DNA of 12,725 nucleotides from Oscillospiraceae bacterium. Its GTDB lineage: Bacteria > Bacillota > Clostridia > Oscillospirales > Ruminococcaceae. Positions 1 to 4,533 of the stretch are shown piece after piece. A program made the position numbers and the translations under genes. Numbering within the stretch: position 1 is the first letter of the stretch; each line of letters begins with the position of its first letter. The notes below the pieces were generated by a model. That model was not told where the DNA came from, did no database searches, and saw only the letters and a list, made by a program, of their open reading frames with translations. The stretch covers positions 1 to 12,725 of the forward strand of contig JAEDOB010000032.1 of assembly GCA_016302225.1 (NCBI GenBank), read 5' to 3'.

Positions 1-61
1 AAAGTGCGTAGTCACCCTTGACCGAAAATTCTACCGTTCTTTTTTTAAGGTCATCAATCAT
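1..61 (-). CDS. cas5c: Cas5 (type I-C Cascade subunit), N-terminal fragment
   Basis: Only the first 20 codons are in the window; the rest lies beyond the left edge. The ATG at 61-59 follows a near-perfect Shine-Dalgarno (AAAGGAGG, 75-68) with 6-nt spacing, so the start is firm. The peptide contains VEFSVKGDYAL, which resembles the N-terminal beta strand of Cas5 RAMP proteins (a V-x-G-x-Y-A-L/F pattern). In type I-C systems Cas5c processes pre-crRNA and caps the crRNA 5' handle in Cascade. The assignment rests on this short motif plus context: it is the next gene after cas3, in the same direction, which is the cas3-cas5c order of type I-C, and a repeat ending GTGGATTGAAAT lies between them. 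A good sigma-A promoter lies just upstream, so cas5c probably begins an operon separate from cas3 (inference). Confidence 0.72.
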   Translation of the reverse strand, partial: MIDDLKKRTVEFSVKGDYAL

Positions 62-85
62 AGTTTACCTCCTTTATATTTTCTT

Positions 86-105
86 TTCTCATTATATAAC
101 ATAAT
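86..105 (+). promoter_or_regulatory. creR target: TTC PAM plus partial protospacer over cas5c promoter
   Basis: The plus strand has TTC at 86-88, the established type I-C PAM, followed by TCATTATATAACATAAT (89-105). The creR spacer begins TCATTTTATAATATAAT (219-235). They agree at 15 of 17 positions, with mismatches only at 6 and 12. These are positions where type I Cascade flips the guide base out and does not need pairing. From position 18 on the two sequences diverge. The match covers the -10 box and part of the spacer of the cas5c promoter, and a full Cascade footprint starting at this PAM would also reach the -35 box. The repressor role is inference. Confidence 0.85.
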
Positions 106-119
106 TAGAGAAATGTCAA
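91..119 (-). promoter_or_regulatory. Consensus sigma-A promoter of cas5c operon
   Basis: On the minus strand there is TTGACA (119-114), a 17-bp spacer and TATAAT (96-91), a perfect consensus promoter. The expected transcription start is near 84, giving a short leader before the Shine-Dalgarno at 75-68. Such a strong promoter would be costly unless it were repressed, and the creR guide match covers its -10 box. Confidence 0.85.
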
Positions 120-176
120 GTCTTTTTTAGCAAACTTTCAAATTAACAGTTTATTTACAATTAAACAGTTGCAATG

Positions 177-185
177 TGCTATACT
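177..185 (+). promoter_or_regulatory. Extended -10 promoter of creR
   Basis: TGCTATACT (TG 177-178, -10 box 180-185) is an extended -10 element. No good -35 is seen at 17 bp; TTTACA at 154-159 has a 20-bp spacer. A start about 7 nt downstream falls at 191-193, which is the first base of the repeat. This promoter is divergent from that of cas5c. Confidence 0.65.
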
Positions 186-191
186 TTTAAT

Positions 192-218
192 GTCGCCTTT
201 CGGGGCGTGGATTGAAAT
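192..218 (+). CRISPR. Solitary shortened type I-C CRISPR repeat
   Basis: The 27-nt repeat starts GTCGC and ends GCGTGGATTGAAAT, the conserved ends of type I-C repeats, which usually have 32-33 nt. The missing length is in the stem: CGCCT (194-198) pairs with GGGCG (203-207), the last pair being T-G, around a TTCG loop. The handle-forming 3' part is intact, so Cas5c could still process it. It is single, not an array. Confidence 0.85.
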
Positions 219-250
219 TCATTTTATAATATAATGTTTTTATCTGCTTT

Positions 251-282
251 GCCATGCGGCTCACCCCGCATGGCATTTTTTT
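251..282 (+). terminator. Intrinsic terminator of creR
   Basis: A perfect 9-bp stem, GCCATGCGG (251-259) with CCGCATGGC (266-274), has a 6-nt loop and is followed by A then seven T (276-282). The T run is on the plus strand, so it belongs to the creR transcript. The same hairpin lies just past the cas3 stop on the other strand but lacks a T run there. Confidence 0.85.
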
Positions 283-285
283 GCT

Positions 286-2640
286 TTATAAAATCAACGC
301 TTCGGGCGGAACACCGTCTACGGTTATTCCCAGTTCGCTGTCATAAAAGCCATCATGCAGAACCATTATCCCGTTACCGTAAACCGTGACCGCACCGATG
401 TCAAGCAGCTTCTTCCTCATGTTGTCATAAACATTTACGGCGTATTTCTGCGCCTTTCTTGCTATCTCCGCAAAGACTTTGGGATCATTTTCGGAACAGA
501 GCATGCTTATCAGAGTGTTTGCATCATCGTCATAGGGCACAATAATTCCCGATGTGTTATTGTCTATCACTTCAAATTTCCTGCCTGCCGTTTTAAACGC
601 CTGTCCGCAGTATTTCAGACGCTTTATATTTTTTATCACAAATCTGTTTGTGTCAAGGGAAAGAAGGTCGATCAGGTCATCGGGGGAATTTCCGTCATTT
701 ACGTTATAGCGCATTTCATTTTTCGATTGGAGATAATACTTTTCAAAATACATTTCCATAGTATGGGGCGAAAGAAGGTCGCCGAATTTTCCGCTGTCTA
801 TGATACAGCGGGAAACGTCCTGCGCAGCCTTTATCTCCTTTAGCTTTCCAACATTTTCGTCCCTGAGATTTATGAGATATACGGGGCATACCTCGCCGAA
901 TTCATCATTTCTGTTGCAGCGTCCCGCCGCCTGCGCCGCATTGTCCATACCCGCCAGAGAACGAACCACGCAGCCGAAGGATATGTCAACCCCCGCCTCA
1001 ATAAGCTGAGTTGTCACACATATGACCTTTTCCTTTAAATCAAGGCGTTTTCTCGCTTCTTCAATGACCGTCCTTCGATGCTGGGGACACATATTTGTAC
1101 TAAGGTGAAGCAGATATGCCTTGTTGTCCAAATCACTGTCATTTCTGTCCTTCAGCAGCTTAAACATCGCAGAAGCAGCCGCTTTTGTATTTACCACCAG
1201 CAGCAGACTTCCTCTTTCAAGATATTTTTCATAGCAAAGCTCTGCCGCTTCATCGTATGTATAGCCCTTAGGAGTAACCATTGAAATTAGCTCTGTCCTC
1301 TTGAATATGCGGAAATCCTCCGTGTGATCTCCGATAATATCCATTCTGTCATCAAAAATTATGGGGTATTCCGTCTTATCAAATACAGGCTGAGTTGCCG
1401 AACATAGCACCACAGTGCTCCCGCATATCTTTGCAAGGAAATTCACCGCCATATTGAACATATTAACGCATTTCAGCGGCACCGACTGAACCTCATCAAT
1501 TATAATGACCGCCCTGCAAAGCCTGTGCATACGCCTTACTGCCGTAGTTTTTCCGAGGAACAGCGCATTCAGGAACTGCACCATTGTCGTTGCAATAACA
1601 GGCTTGTCCCATTTTTCTGCCCGAAGCTCATATTCCCTAAGCTCATCTTCGGTATCAATATCCTGAATTACGTTGGAATGGTGTTCGAGAAAGAATTCAT
1701 CACCGCACAGCGACCGAATAACGTCACTGTTTTGTTCAAGTATGGACATAAACGGCGCAATGTAGAAGATCCTTTCCATTCCGTATTCTCGGCAGCATTC
1801 AATGGCGTATCTCATGGAAGAAAGCGTCTTTCCGCCGCCTGTGGGAACAATAAGACGGCAAACGTCCGCTTTATGGTCCGCAAATGCAGCACAGCGTTCG
1901 GATATATCAGCCCTTTGCCTTGATATTCTGTCGGTCTTTTGGGAAAATCCAGCCAGCTTTTCCTGAATTTTCTCATTCATACTTTCCCAGACCCGACTTG
2001 CTTCGTATTCCATCTCGGTATGACTGTTTGACATAAAATCAGCCGTATCGGTACGGTCTGCATCAATAAGAACAGACTCCATTACCCGCTCCAGCATTCC
2101 CAGATAAAACGCAAATTCACGAGCATTCTGACTGATCGCTTCTATCCGTCCTCTTACAGAGCAATATTCGCCTGCCGCCTGTTTAAGAAGAACATCTATC
2201 TCCTCTCCGAAATACTCCCTAAATGCAGCCGACGCTTCTTCATAGCCTTCATCTTTGGAAATACGTTCCGAAAAACAGTCATTTCCATCTTCCTTCAGCC
2301 AGTCCTGAAGTCCGTGATGAGAAATAACAGTACGGGCAATAAATGCAGCTGTATTCACATACGCCTTATCACCGCTTTTTAACGCAAGCTCGTATATGTA
2401 CTTTGCGCCCGCATAGCTGTGGTCTATCTCTCCCCGACTGTAATTTCCTATCCCGTGAATATAGTCATCAAACGCAGACCGAAGCTTTCCCGTATCGTGA
2501 TTTAGTCCCGCAAGCCGTCCCGTACTTTTCATTCCTATGCTGTCGGCATATTTTTCGGCAAGTGCGGCAGTATTCAGTAGATGTTCGCGAACCGATTGCT
2601 CTTCATTGTCCGTTTCTCTTATATGTGCACAATATTCCAT
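286..2640 (-). CDS. cas3: CRISPR-associated helicase-nuclease Cas3 (type I-C)
   Basis: Cas3 is the Cascade-recruited 3'-5' helicase and single-strand nuclease that degrades target DNA. This 784-residue protein is full length. The N-terminal HD nuclease domain has H20, H48-D49 (NHDTGK), H109-H110 and D193/D195. The superfamily 2 helicase follows: Walker A PTGGGKT (266-272), DEVQ (382-385, the DEAH-type box), SAT (414-416), and motif VI QAAGRCNR (570-577). The start is the ATG at 2640, preceded by an AAGGAAGGTG Shine-Dalgarno. An upstream in-frame start at 2802 would add 54 residues without Cas3 similarity and would begin before the promoter. The gene has its own promoter and is separated from cas5c by the creR unit, so cas3 and the Cascade genes may be controlled apart. 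Its 5' side abuts the truncated cotJC. Confidence 0.96.
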   Translation of the reverse strand: MEYCAHIRETDNEEQSVREHLLNTAALAEKYADSIGMKSTGRLAGLNHDTGKLRSAFDDYIHGIGNYSRGEIDHSYAGAKYIYELALKSGDKAYVNTAAFIARTVISHHGLQDWLKEDGNDCFSERISKDEGYEEASAAFREYFGEEIDVLLKQAAGEYCSVRGRIEAISQNAREFAFYLGMLERVMESVLIDADRTDTADFMSNSHTEMEYEASRVWESMNEKIQEKLAGFSQKTDRISRQRADISERCAAFADHKADVCRLIVPTGGGKTLSSMRYAIECCREYGMERIFYIAPFMSILEQNSDVIRSLCGDEFFLEHHSNVIQDIDTEDELREYELRAEKWDKPVIATTMVQFLNALFLGKTTAVRRMHRLCRAVIIIDEVQSVPLKCVNMFNMAVNFLAKICGSTVVLCSATQPVFDKTEYPIIFDDRMDIIGDHTEDFRIFKRTELISMVTPKGYTYDEAAELCYEKYLERGSLLLVVNTKAAASAMFKLLKDRNDSDLDNKAYLLHLSTNMCPQHRRTVIEEARKRLDLKEKVICVTTQLIEAGVDISFGCVVRSLAGMDNAAQAAGRCNRNDEFGEVCPVYLINLRDENVGKLKEIKAAQDVSRCIIDSGKFGDLLSPHTMEMYFEKYYLQSKNEMRYNVNDGNSPDDLIDLLSLDTNRFVIKNIKRLKYCGQAFKTAGRKFEVIDNNTSGIIVPYDDDANTLISMLCSENDPKVFAEIARKAQKYAVNVYDNMRKKLLDIGAVTVYGNGIMVLHDGFYDSELGITVDGVPPEALIL

Positions 2641-2662
2641 ACAAATCACCTTCCTTATGAAT

Positions 2663-2691
2663 ATTCTATCACCAAAATTTACGCTTGTCAA
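2663..2691 (-). promoter_or_regulatory. Sigma-A promoter of cas3
   Basis: On the minus strand there is TTGACA (2691-2686), a 17-bp spacer and TAGAAT (2668-2663). The predicted start, near 2656, leaves a 15-nt leader with the Shine-Dalgarno. No creR guide match beyond chance is seen over this promoter, unlike that of cas5c. Confidence 0.75.
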
Positions 2692-2773
2692 CAAAATTTC
2701 GTCAAAAATCGAGTTCGAATTATCCATTGGGTAACAATTTACACATTCAACCGTATTTTTCTCATTAATGTTA

Positions 2774-2887
2774 CTATATCCTTTCGGAGCTTTGACCTCC
2801 AAGCTGACTTATTATAAACTTAGCCGCCTTGGGATTGGGGTTTTTGATGTTTACGGGATATTGCAGTTTTTTCTCATAAGTCCACAT
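2774..2887 (-). pseudogene. cotJC: cotJC 5' remnant (spore coat, manganese-catalase family)
   Basis: A 37-codon frame starts at 2887, overlapping the cotJB stop (TAATG), and ends with TAG at 2776-2774. Its residues 1-35 read like the N-terminus of CotJC: MWTYEKKLQYPVNIKNPNP, then a K-x-x-x-IISQ-x-GG stretch. The family is about 190 residues long with a di-manganese catalase fold. Here the similarity stops after the GG-x-x-x-E stretch, near 2780, and none of the metal-ligand helices remain. No other frame continues the protein toward cas3. The break therefore marks a junction where the CRISPR-Cas segment meets the cotJ operon. It is too short to code for an active catalase, although a short peptide could still be made. 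Confidence 0.8.
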
Positions 2888-3150
2888 TAATTAGCACTCC
2901 TTTCCCACGGGAACGGGTCCTCTACCCATTTAAAGCAATCGCCGCCCGAAGCAAGGGACTGAACGGCGGTAACGGGACCGTATTTCTCCGCATAAGCGTC
3001 ATATGCCTTTTGGCGAAGCTCGGTGTATCTGCCGAACTTATCGAGTGCCCGTCTGCATTTGGGGTGAGTATCCAGATAAAGCGTCAGCTCTGTGATATAG
3101 AAGTCGTACATTCTGATAGCGTTAAGGAGATTTCTCTGTTCATTAGTCAT
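2887..3150 (-). CDS. cotJB: Spore coat protein CotJB
   Basis: This 87-residue protein matches the CotJB family: an N-terminal helix (residues about 3-20), LYLDTHP near residue 25, a central A-L-x-x-F-x-x-Y helix, K-Y-G-P near residue 58, and the diagnostic W-x-E-D-P-x-P-W-E close to the C-terminus. CotJB is needed with CotJA and CotJC for assembly into the inner spore coat in Bacillus subtilis. The start ATG at 3150 has an AGGAGGT Shine-Dalgarno and overlaps the end of cotJA by 8 bp; its stop overlaps the cotJC start. Tight overlaps imply translational coupling in a mother-cell sporulation operon (inference). Confidence 0.93.
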   Translation of the reverse strand: MTNEQRNLLNAIRMYDFYITELTLYLDTHPKCRRALDKFGRYTELRQKAYDAYAEKYGPVTAVQSLASGGDCFKWVEDPFPWERSAN

Positions 3151-3340
3151 TGTACGGTACCTCCTTTCCTACAAAAGGAAGCACCAGGCTCGGAAAGATA
3201 GTTCCGTTTTCCAGCGCAGTATTTTCGGGGAGCGGCTCCTCCCACTGCTGAAAAGGTACATACGCCATTCCGAGGGGCGTTTCGGGCGGAAATGCGCTCG
3301 TCACGCTTTTAAAAGGACAGCCCATATTGTTTTCATTCAT
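3143..3340 (-). CDS. cotJA: Spore coat-associated protein CotJA
   Basis: This is a 65-residue protein with the CotJA core M-A-Y-V-P-x-Q-x-W-x-x-x-x, then TALENGTIFPSLVLPF (residues about 41-56), matching the family pattern of an aligned Tyr-Val-x-x-Gln-x-Trp and an AL-x-x-GT-x-FP-x-L-x-x-PF motif. It is the first gene of cotJAB(C). The start follows AAAGGAAC. The upstream leader contains a 10-bp-arm inverted repeat directly before the Shine-Dalgarno. Regulation by a mother-cell sigma factor is expected from the family; only a loose -10-like match is visible here. Confidence 0.9.
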   Translation of the reverse strand: MNENNMGCPFKSVTSAFPPETPLGMAYVPFQQWEEPLPENTALENGTIFPSLVLPFVGKEVPYND

Positions 3341-3355
3341 AGCAAGTTCCTTTCA

Positions 3356-3380
3356 TAATGCCAATCGGACATTGGCATTA
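3356..3380. promoter_or_regulatory. Inverted repeat in the cotJA leader
   Basis: TAATGCCAAT (3356-3365) and its exact complement ATTGGCATTA (3371-3380) flank a 5-nt centre. It sits directly upstream of the cotJA Shine-Dalgarno (about 3347-3354). It could be a protein operator or an mRNA hairpin controlling ribosome access; there is no T run, so it is not a terminator. Confidence 0.6.
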
Positions 3381-3460
3381 GCGTAAAATATCGGACGGAA
3401 CAGCAGCCTTTCTCATTGAACACATAAGTCAACAAAAAGCGTTGGTCTGCCGTTCAGTAT

Positions 3461-3480
3461 TATTCTATGCAATTTTGCAT
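3461..3480 (-). promoter_or_regulatory. Possible mother-cell sigma promoter region of cotJA
   Basis: On the minus strand the sequence CATAGAATA resembles sigma-E/sigma-K -10 boxes (CATACAnT; CATAnnnTA). It overlaps a perfect ATGCAA/TTGCAT palindrome (3467-3480 on the plus strand). No convincing -35 is seen at the usual spacing, so this is tentative. Confidence 0.3.
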
Positions 3481-3500
3481 ATTATGACACTGTTATTGCC

Positions 3501-3516
3501 TGTGAAAAATGTCACA
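3501..3516. promoter_or_regulatory. CRP/FNR-like palindrome TGTGA-N6-TCACA
   Basis: TGTGA (3501-3505) and TCACA (3512-3516) are separated by 6 bp, which is the consensus half-site arrangement of CRP-family regulators. It lies between the divergent cotJA and receiver genes, about 88 bp before the predicted receiver start site. Binding by a CRP/FNR protein is inference. Confidence 0.4.
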
Positions 3517-3561
3517 TTTTTACGAAAAAGTATGTAATAGCAAAAAAATTGCCGTGTTTTA

Positions 3562-3590
3562 TTGATTTTCGTATAAGGATATGCTATAAT
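3562..3590 (+). promoter_or_regulatory. Promoter toward the receiver gene
   Basis: TTGATT (3562-3567), a 17-bp spacer and TATAAT (3585-3590), with an extended TGC before the -10. The -10 box touches the left end of the palindromic element at 3589. A transcript from here to 3867 would carry both hairpin elements in a leader of about 270 nt. Confidence 0.65.
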
Positions 3591-3694
3591 TATAGTAAAC
3601 GTCATATATATTTCTACCCGCCTAAGGCGGGTAGAAATATATACCTAACTCAAATTACTCTCAAAGTCAAATTATTTTTGTCGTTTACTATAAT
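3589..3694. repeat. Palindromic MITE-like element, family A, copy 1
   Basis: This 106-bp element is bounded by perfect 13-bp terminal inverted repeats, ATTATAGTAAACG (3589-3601) and its complement (3682-3694). Inside is a perfect 18-bp stem (3605-3622 with 3626-3643) with the loop TAA. A second copy lies at about 4426-4529. It has no coding capacity. Terminal repeats plus a dispersed copy suggest a non-autonomous element moved by a transposase encoded elsewhere. Confidence 0.8.
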
Positions 3695-3695
3695 A

Positions 3696-3812
3696 TTAAG
3701 GAAACACTGATTAAATTGCCGTTTTGATTTTCTCTGCTTTGCAAGTTACGTGTTCAGGTGTATCTTTCCCCGCCTGCGGCGGGGAAAGATACATTAATCA
3801 GCAATTCCTTAA
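3696..3812. repeat. Palindromic MITE-like element, family B
   Basis: This 117-bp element starts right after family A copy 1. Its ends are imperfect inverted repeats, TTAAGGAAACACTGATTAA (3696-3714) against 3794-3812, with 16 of 19 positions complementary. A perfect 16-bp hairpin, TGTATCTTTCCCCGCC (3759-3774) with 3778-3793 and loop TGC, fills the right half. The general build is like family A but the sequence is different. Confidence 0.72.
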
Positions 3813-3866
3813 TCCACACGGGATAAAAAGAATATCCCGATAATCTTGATAAACGGAGGCTGTGCT

Positions 3867-4265
3867 ATGTCGGCGGTACAAATTTTAATTGGTGATGATT
3901 CTATCGAATACGGCAGACAAATTCAAAGATATATGTCCGATAATTACCTGCCTTCCGAAATATGCCCGCATCTCGGAACCGCTGTCATCGAAGCAGCAAA
4001 GCGTCTGTCACCGAAAATACTTATCTGCGACGAGATACTGCGTGATATGAACGTTTACGATATAATAGACACTGTCCGCACAGACAGCACCGCAAAGCCG
4101 TACCTTATCATCACCACCCCCTGCCCCGACAGCCCTGTTCGCAAAAGATCACATCAGCTTCAAAATGCCTGCATTTTTATGAAGCCCTACGACCTGGATA
4201 TTCTTTTTGAGCATTGTCTGAAAATACTGAACAATAATTTACAATTTTCCCCTTTACAAACATAA
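3867..4265 (+). CDS. Stand-alone response-regulator receiver protein
   Basis: This 132-residue protein is a receiver (REC) domain with nothing attached. Acidic pocket residues D10-D11 (IGDDS), phospho-acceptor D55 (LICDEIL), T83-T84 at the end of beta-4 and the K106-P107 pair (FMKPYD) are all present, so phosphorylation is plausible. The spacing and the FMKPYD ending resemble the Spo0A receiver, but there is no DNA-binding domain. In this it is like Spo0F/CheY, which relay phosphate or switch partners. The start is the ATG at 3867 with GGAGG at 3855-3859; an upstream TTG at 3846 would lie before the Shine-Dalgarno. No sensor kinase is adjacent. A sporulation role is only a guess from the nearby cotJ genes. 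The tRNA promoter overlaps its 3' end. Confidence 0.82.
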   Translation: MSAVQILIGDDSIEYGRQIQRYMSDNYLPSEICPHLGTAVIEAAKRLSPKILICDEILRDMNVYDIIDTVRTDSTAKPYLIITTPCPDSPVRKRSHQLQNACIFMKPYDLDILFEHCLKILNNNLQFSPLQT

Positions 4266-4281
4266 TTTAATATGATATAAT
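4253..4281 (+). promoter_or_regulatory. Promoter of tRNA-Arg
   Basis: TTTACA (4253-4258), a 17-bp spacer and TATAAT (4276-4281), preceded by TGA as an extended -10. The -35 box is inside the last codons of the receiver gene. The predicted start lies about 12 nt before the mature tRNA 5' end. Confidence 0.8.
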
Positions 4282-4300
4282 ATATCTGTTGTATTGGTAA

Positions 4301-4377
4301 GCGCCCGTAGCTCAGCTGGATAGAGCAATAGCCTCCGACGCTATGTGCCGCCGGTTCGAATCCGGCCGGACGCACCA
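4301..4377 (+). tRNA. tRNA-Arg (anticodon CCG)
   Basis: A 77-nt cloverleaf with encoded CCA. The acceptor stem GCGCCCG pairs with CGGACGC, the D arm is GCTC/GAGC, and the anticodon stem is ATAGC/GCTAT with loop CTCCGAC (anticodon CCG at 4335-4337, reading CGG). The T arm is GCCGG/CCGGC with loop TTCGAAT. One flaw is visible: the fourth acceptor pair is C-A (4304 with 4369) instead of C-G. The rest is intact, so it is probably functional, with a C-A wobble. Confidence 0.95.
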
Positions 4378-4390
4378 TTGTACAGCAAAA

Positions 4391-4427
4391 ACGGGGCAGC
4401 TTTTTTACGGCTGTCCCGTTCTGTTTT
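4391..4427 (+). terminator. Terminator after tRNA-Arg
   Basis: ACGGGGCAGC (4391-4400) pairs with GCTGTCCCGT (4410-4419) with one G-T pair; the loop is TTTTTTACG. A T-rich tail follows (4420-4427), which overlaps the left end of the next palindromic element. Confidence 0.75.
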
Positions 4428-4529
4428 ATAGTAAACGTCATATATATTTCTACCCGCCGAAGGCGGGTAGAAATATATACCTAACTCAAATTCCACTCAA
4501 AGTAAAGTAATTATTGCAATTTACTAAAG
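4426..4529. repeat. Palindromic MITE-like element, family A, copy 2
   Basis: It is almost identical to copy 1 over its left 65 bp, including the 18-bp stem (4441-4458 with 4462-4479). Only the loop changes, to GAA. The right end is more diverged: TTTACTA at 4520-4526 is all that matches the terminal repeat of copy 1. It fills the space between the tRNA terminator and the ldh stop codon, and its hairpin could also end ldh transcripts. Confidence 0.8.
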
Positions 4530-4533
4530 TAAA

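Larger units (their letters stand above)
192..282 (+). ncRNA. creR: CreR-like Cas-regulating guide RNA (one repeat, one spacer, terminator)
   Basis: This is a complete transcription unit in the cas3-cas5c gap: an extended -10 promoter (177-185), a single type I-C-like repeat (192-218), a spacer of about 32-34 nt (219 to about 250) and an intrinsic terminator (251-282). The predicted transcript is about 90 nt. No second repeat is present; the terminator takes its place. The spacer pairs only in its PAM-proximal 17 nt with the cas5c promoter. From the published CreR family (Cas-regulating RNAs), such partial pairing lets Cascade bind and block transcription without Cas3 cleavage, giving negative feedback on cas expression. 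What is seen: the unit layout, the repeat, the PAM and the 15/17 match. What is known: I-C PAM TTC and the 6-nt base-flipping periodicity of type I Cascade. What is inferred: transcription, processing and autorepression. Confidence 0.82.

Noticed and set aside
192..250. The single repeat as just the worn end of a CRISPR array
   Set aside because: A worn array end would not be expected to have its own promoter, its own terminator in place of the next repeat, and a spacer matching the neighbouring promoter beside a correct PAM.
2759..2766. A second creR target near cas3 (TTC followed by TCATT)
   Set aside because: Only five seed bases match and position 7 onward fails. The same 8-mer occurs elsewhere by chance, for example at 1970-1977 and 3410-3417.
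2641..2802. A 54-residue N-terminal extension of Cas3
   Set aside because: It lies upstream of the promoter and of the good Shine-Dalgarno at 2640, shows no Cas3 similarity, and overlaps the cotJC remnant.
4187..4441. An 84-residue protein on the minus strand
   Set aside because: It is the antisense reading of the tRNA-Arg gene (the common GFEPAAHSVGG-type false ORF) plus the receiver 3' end.
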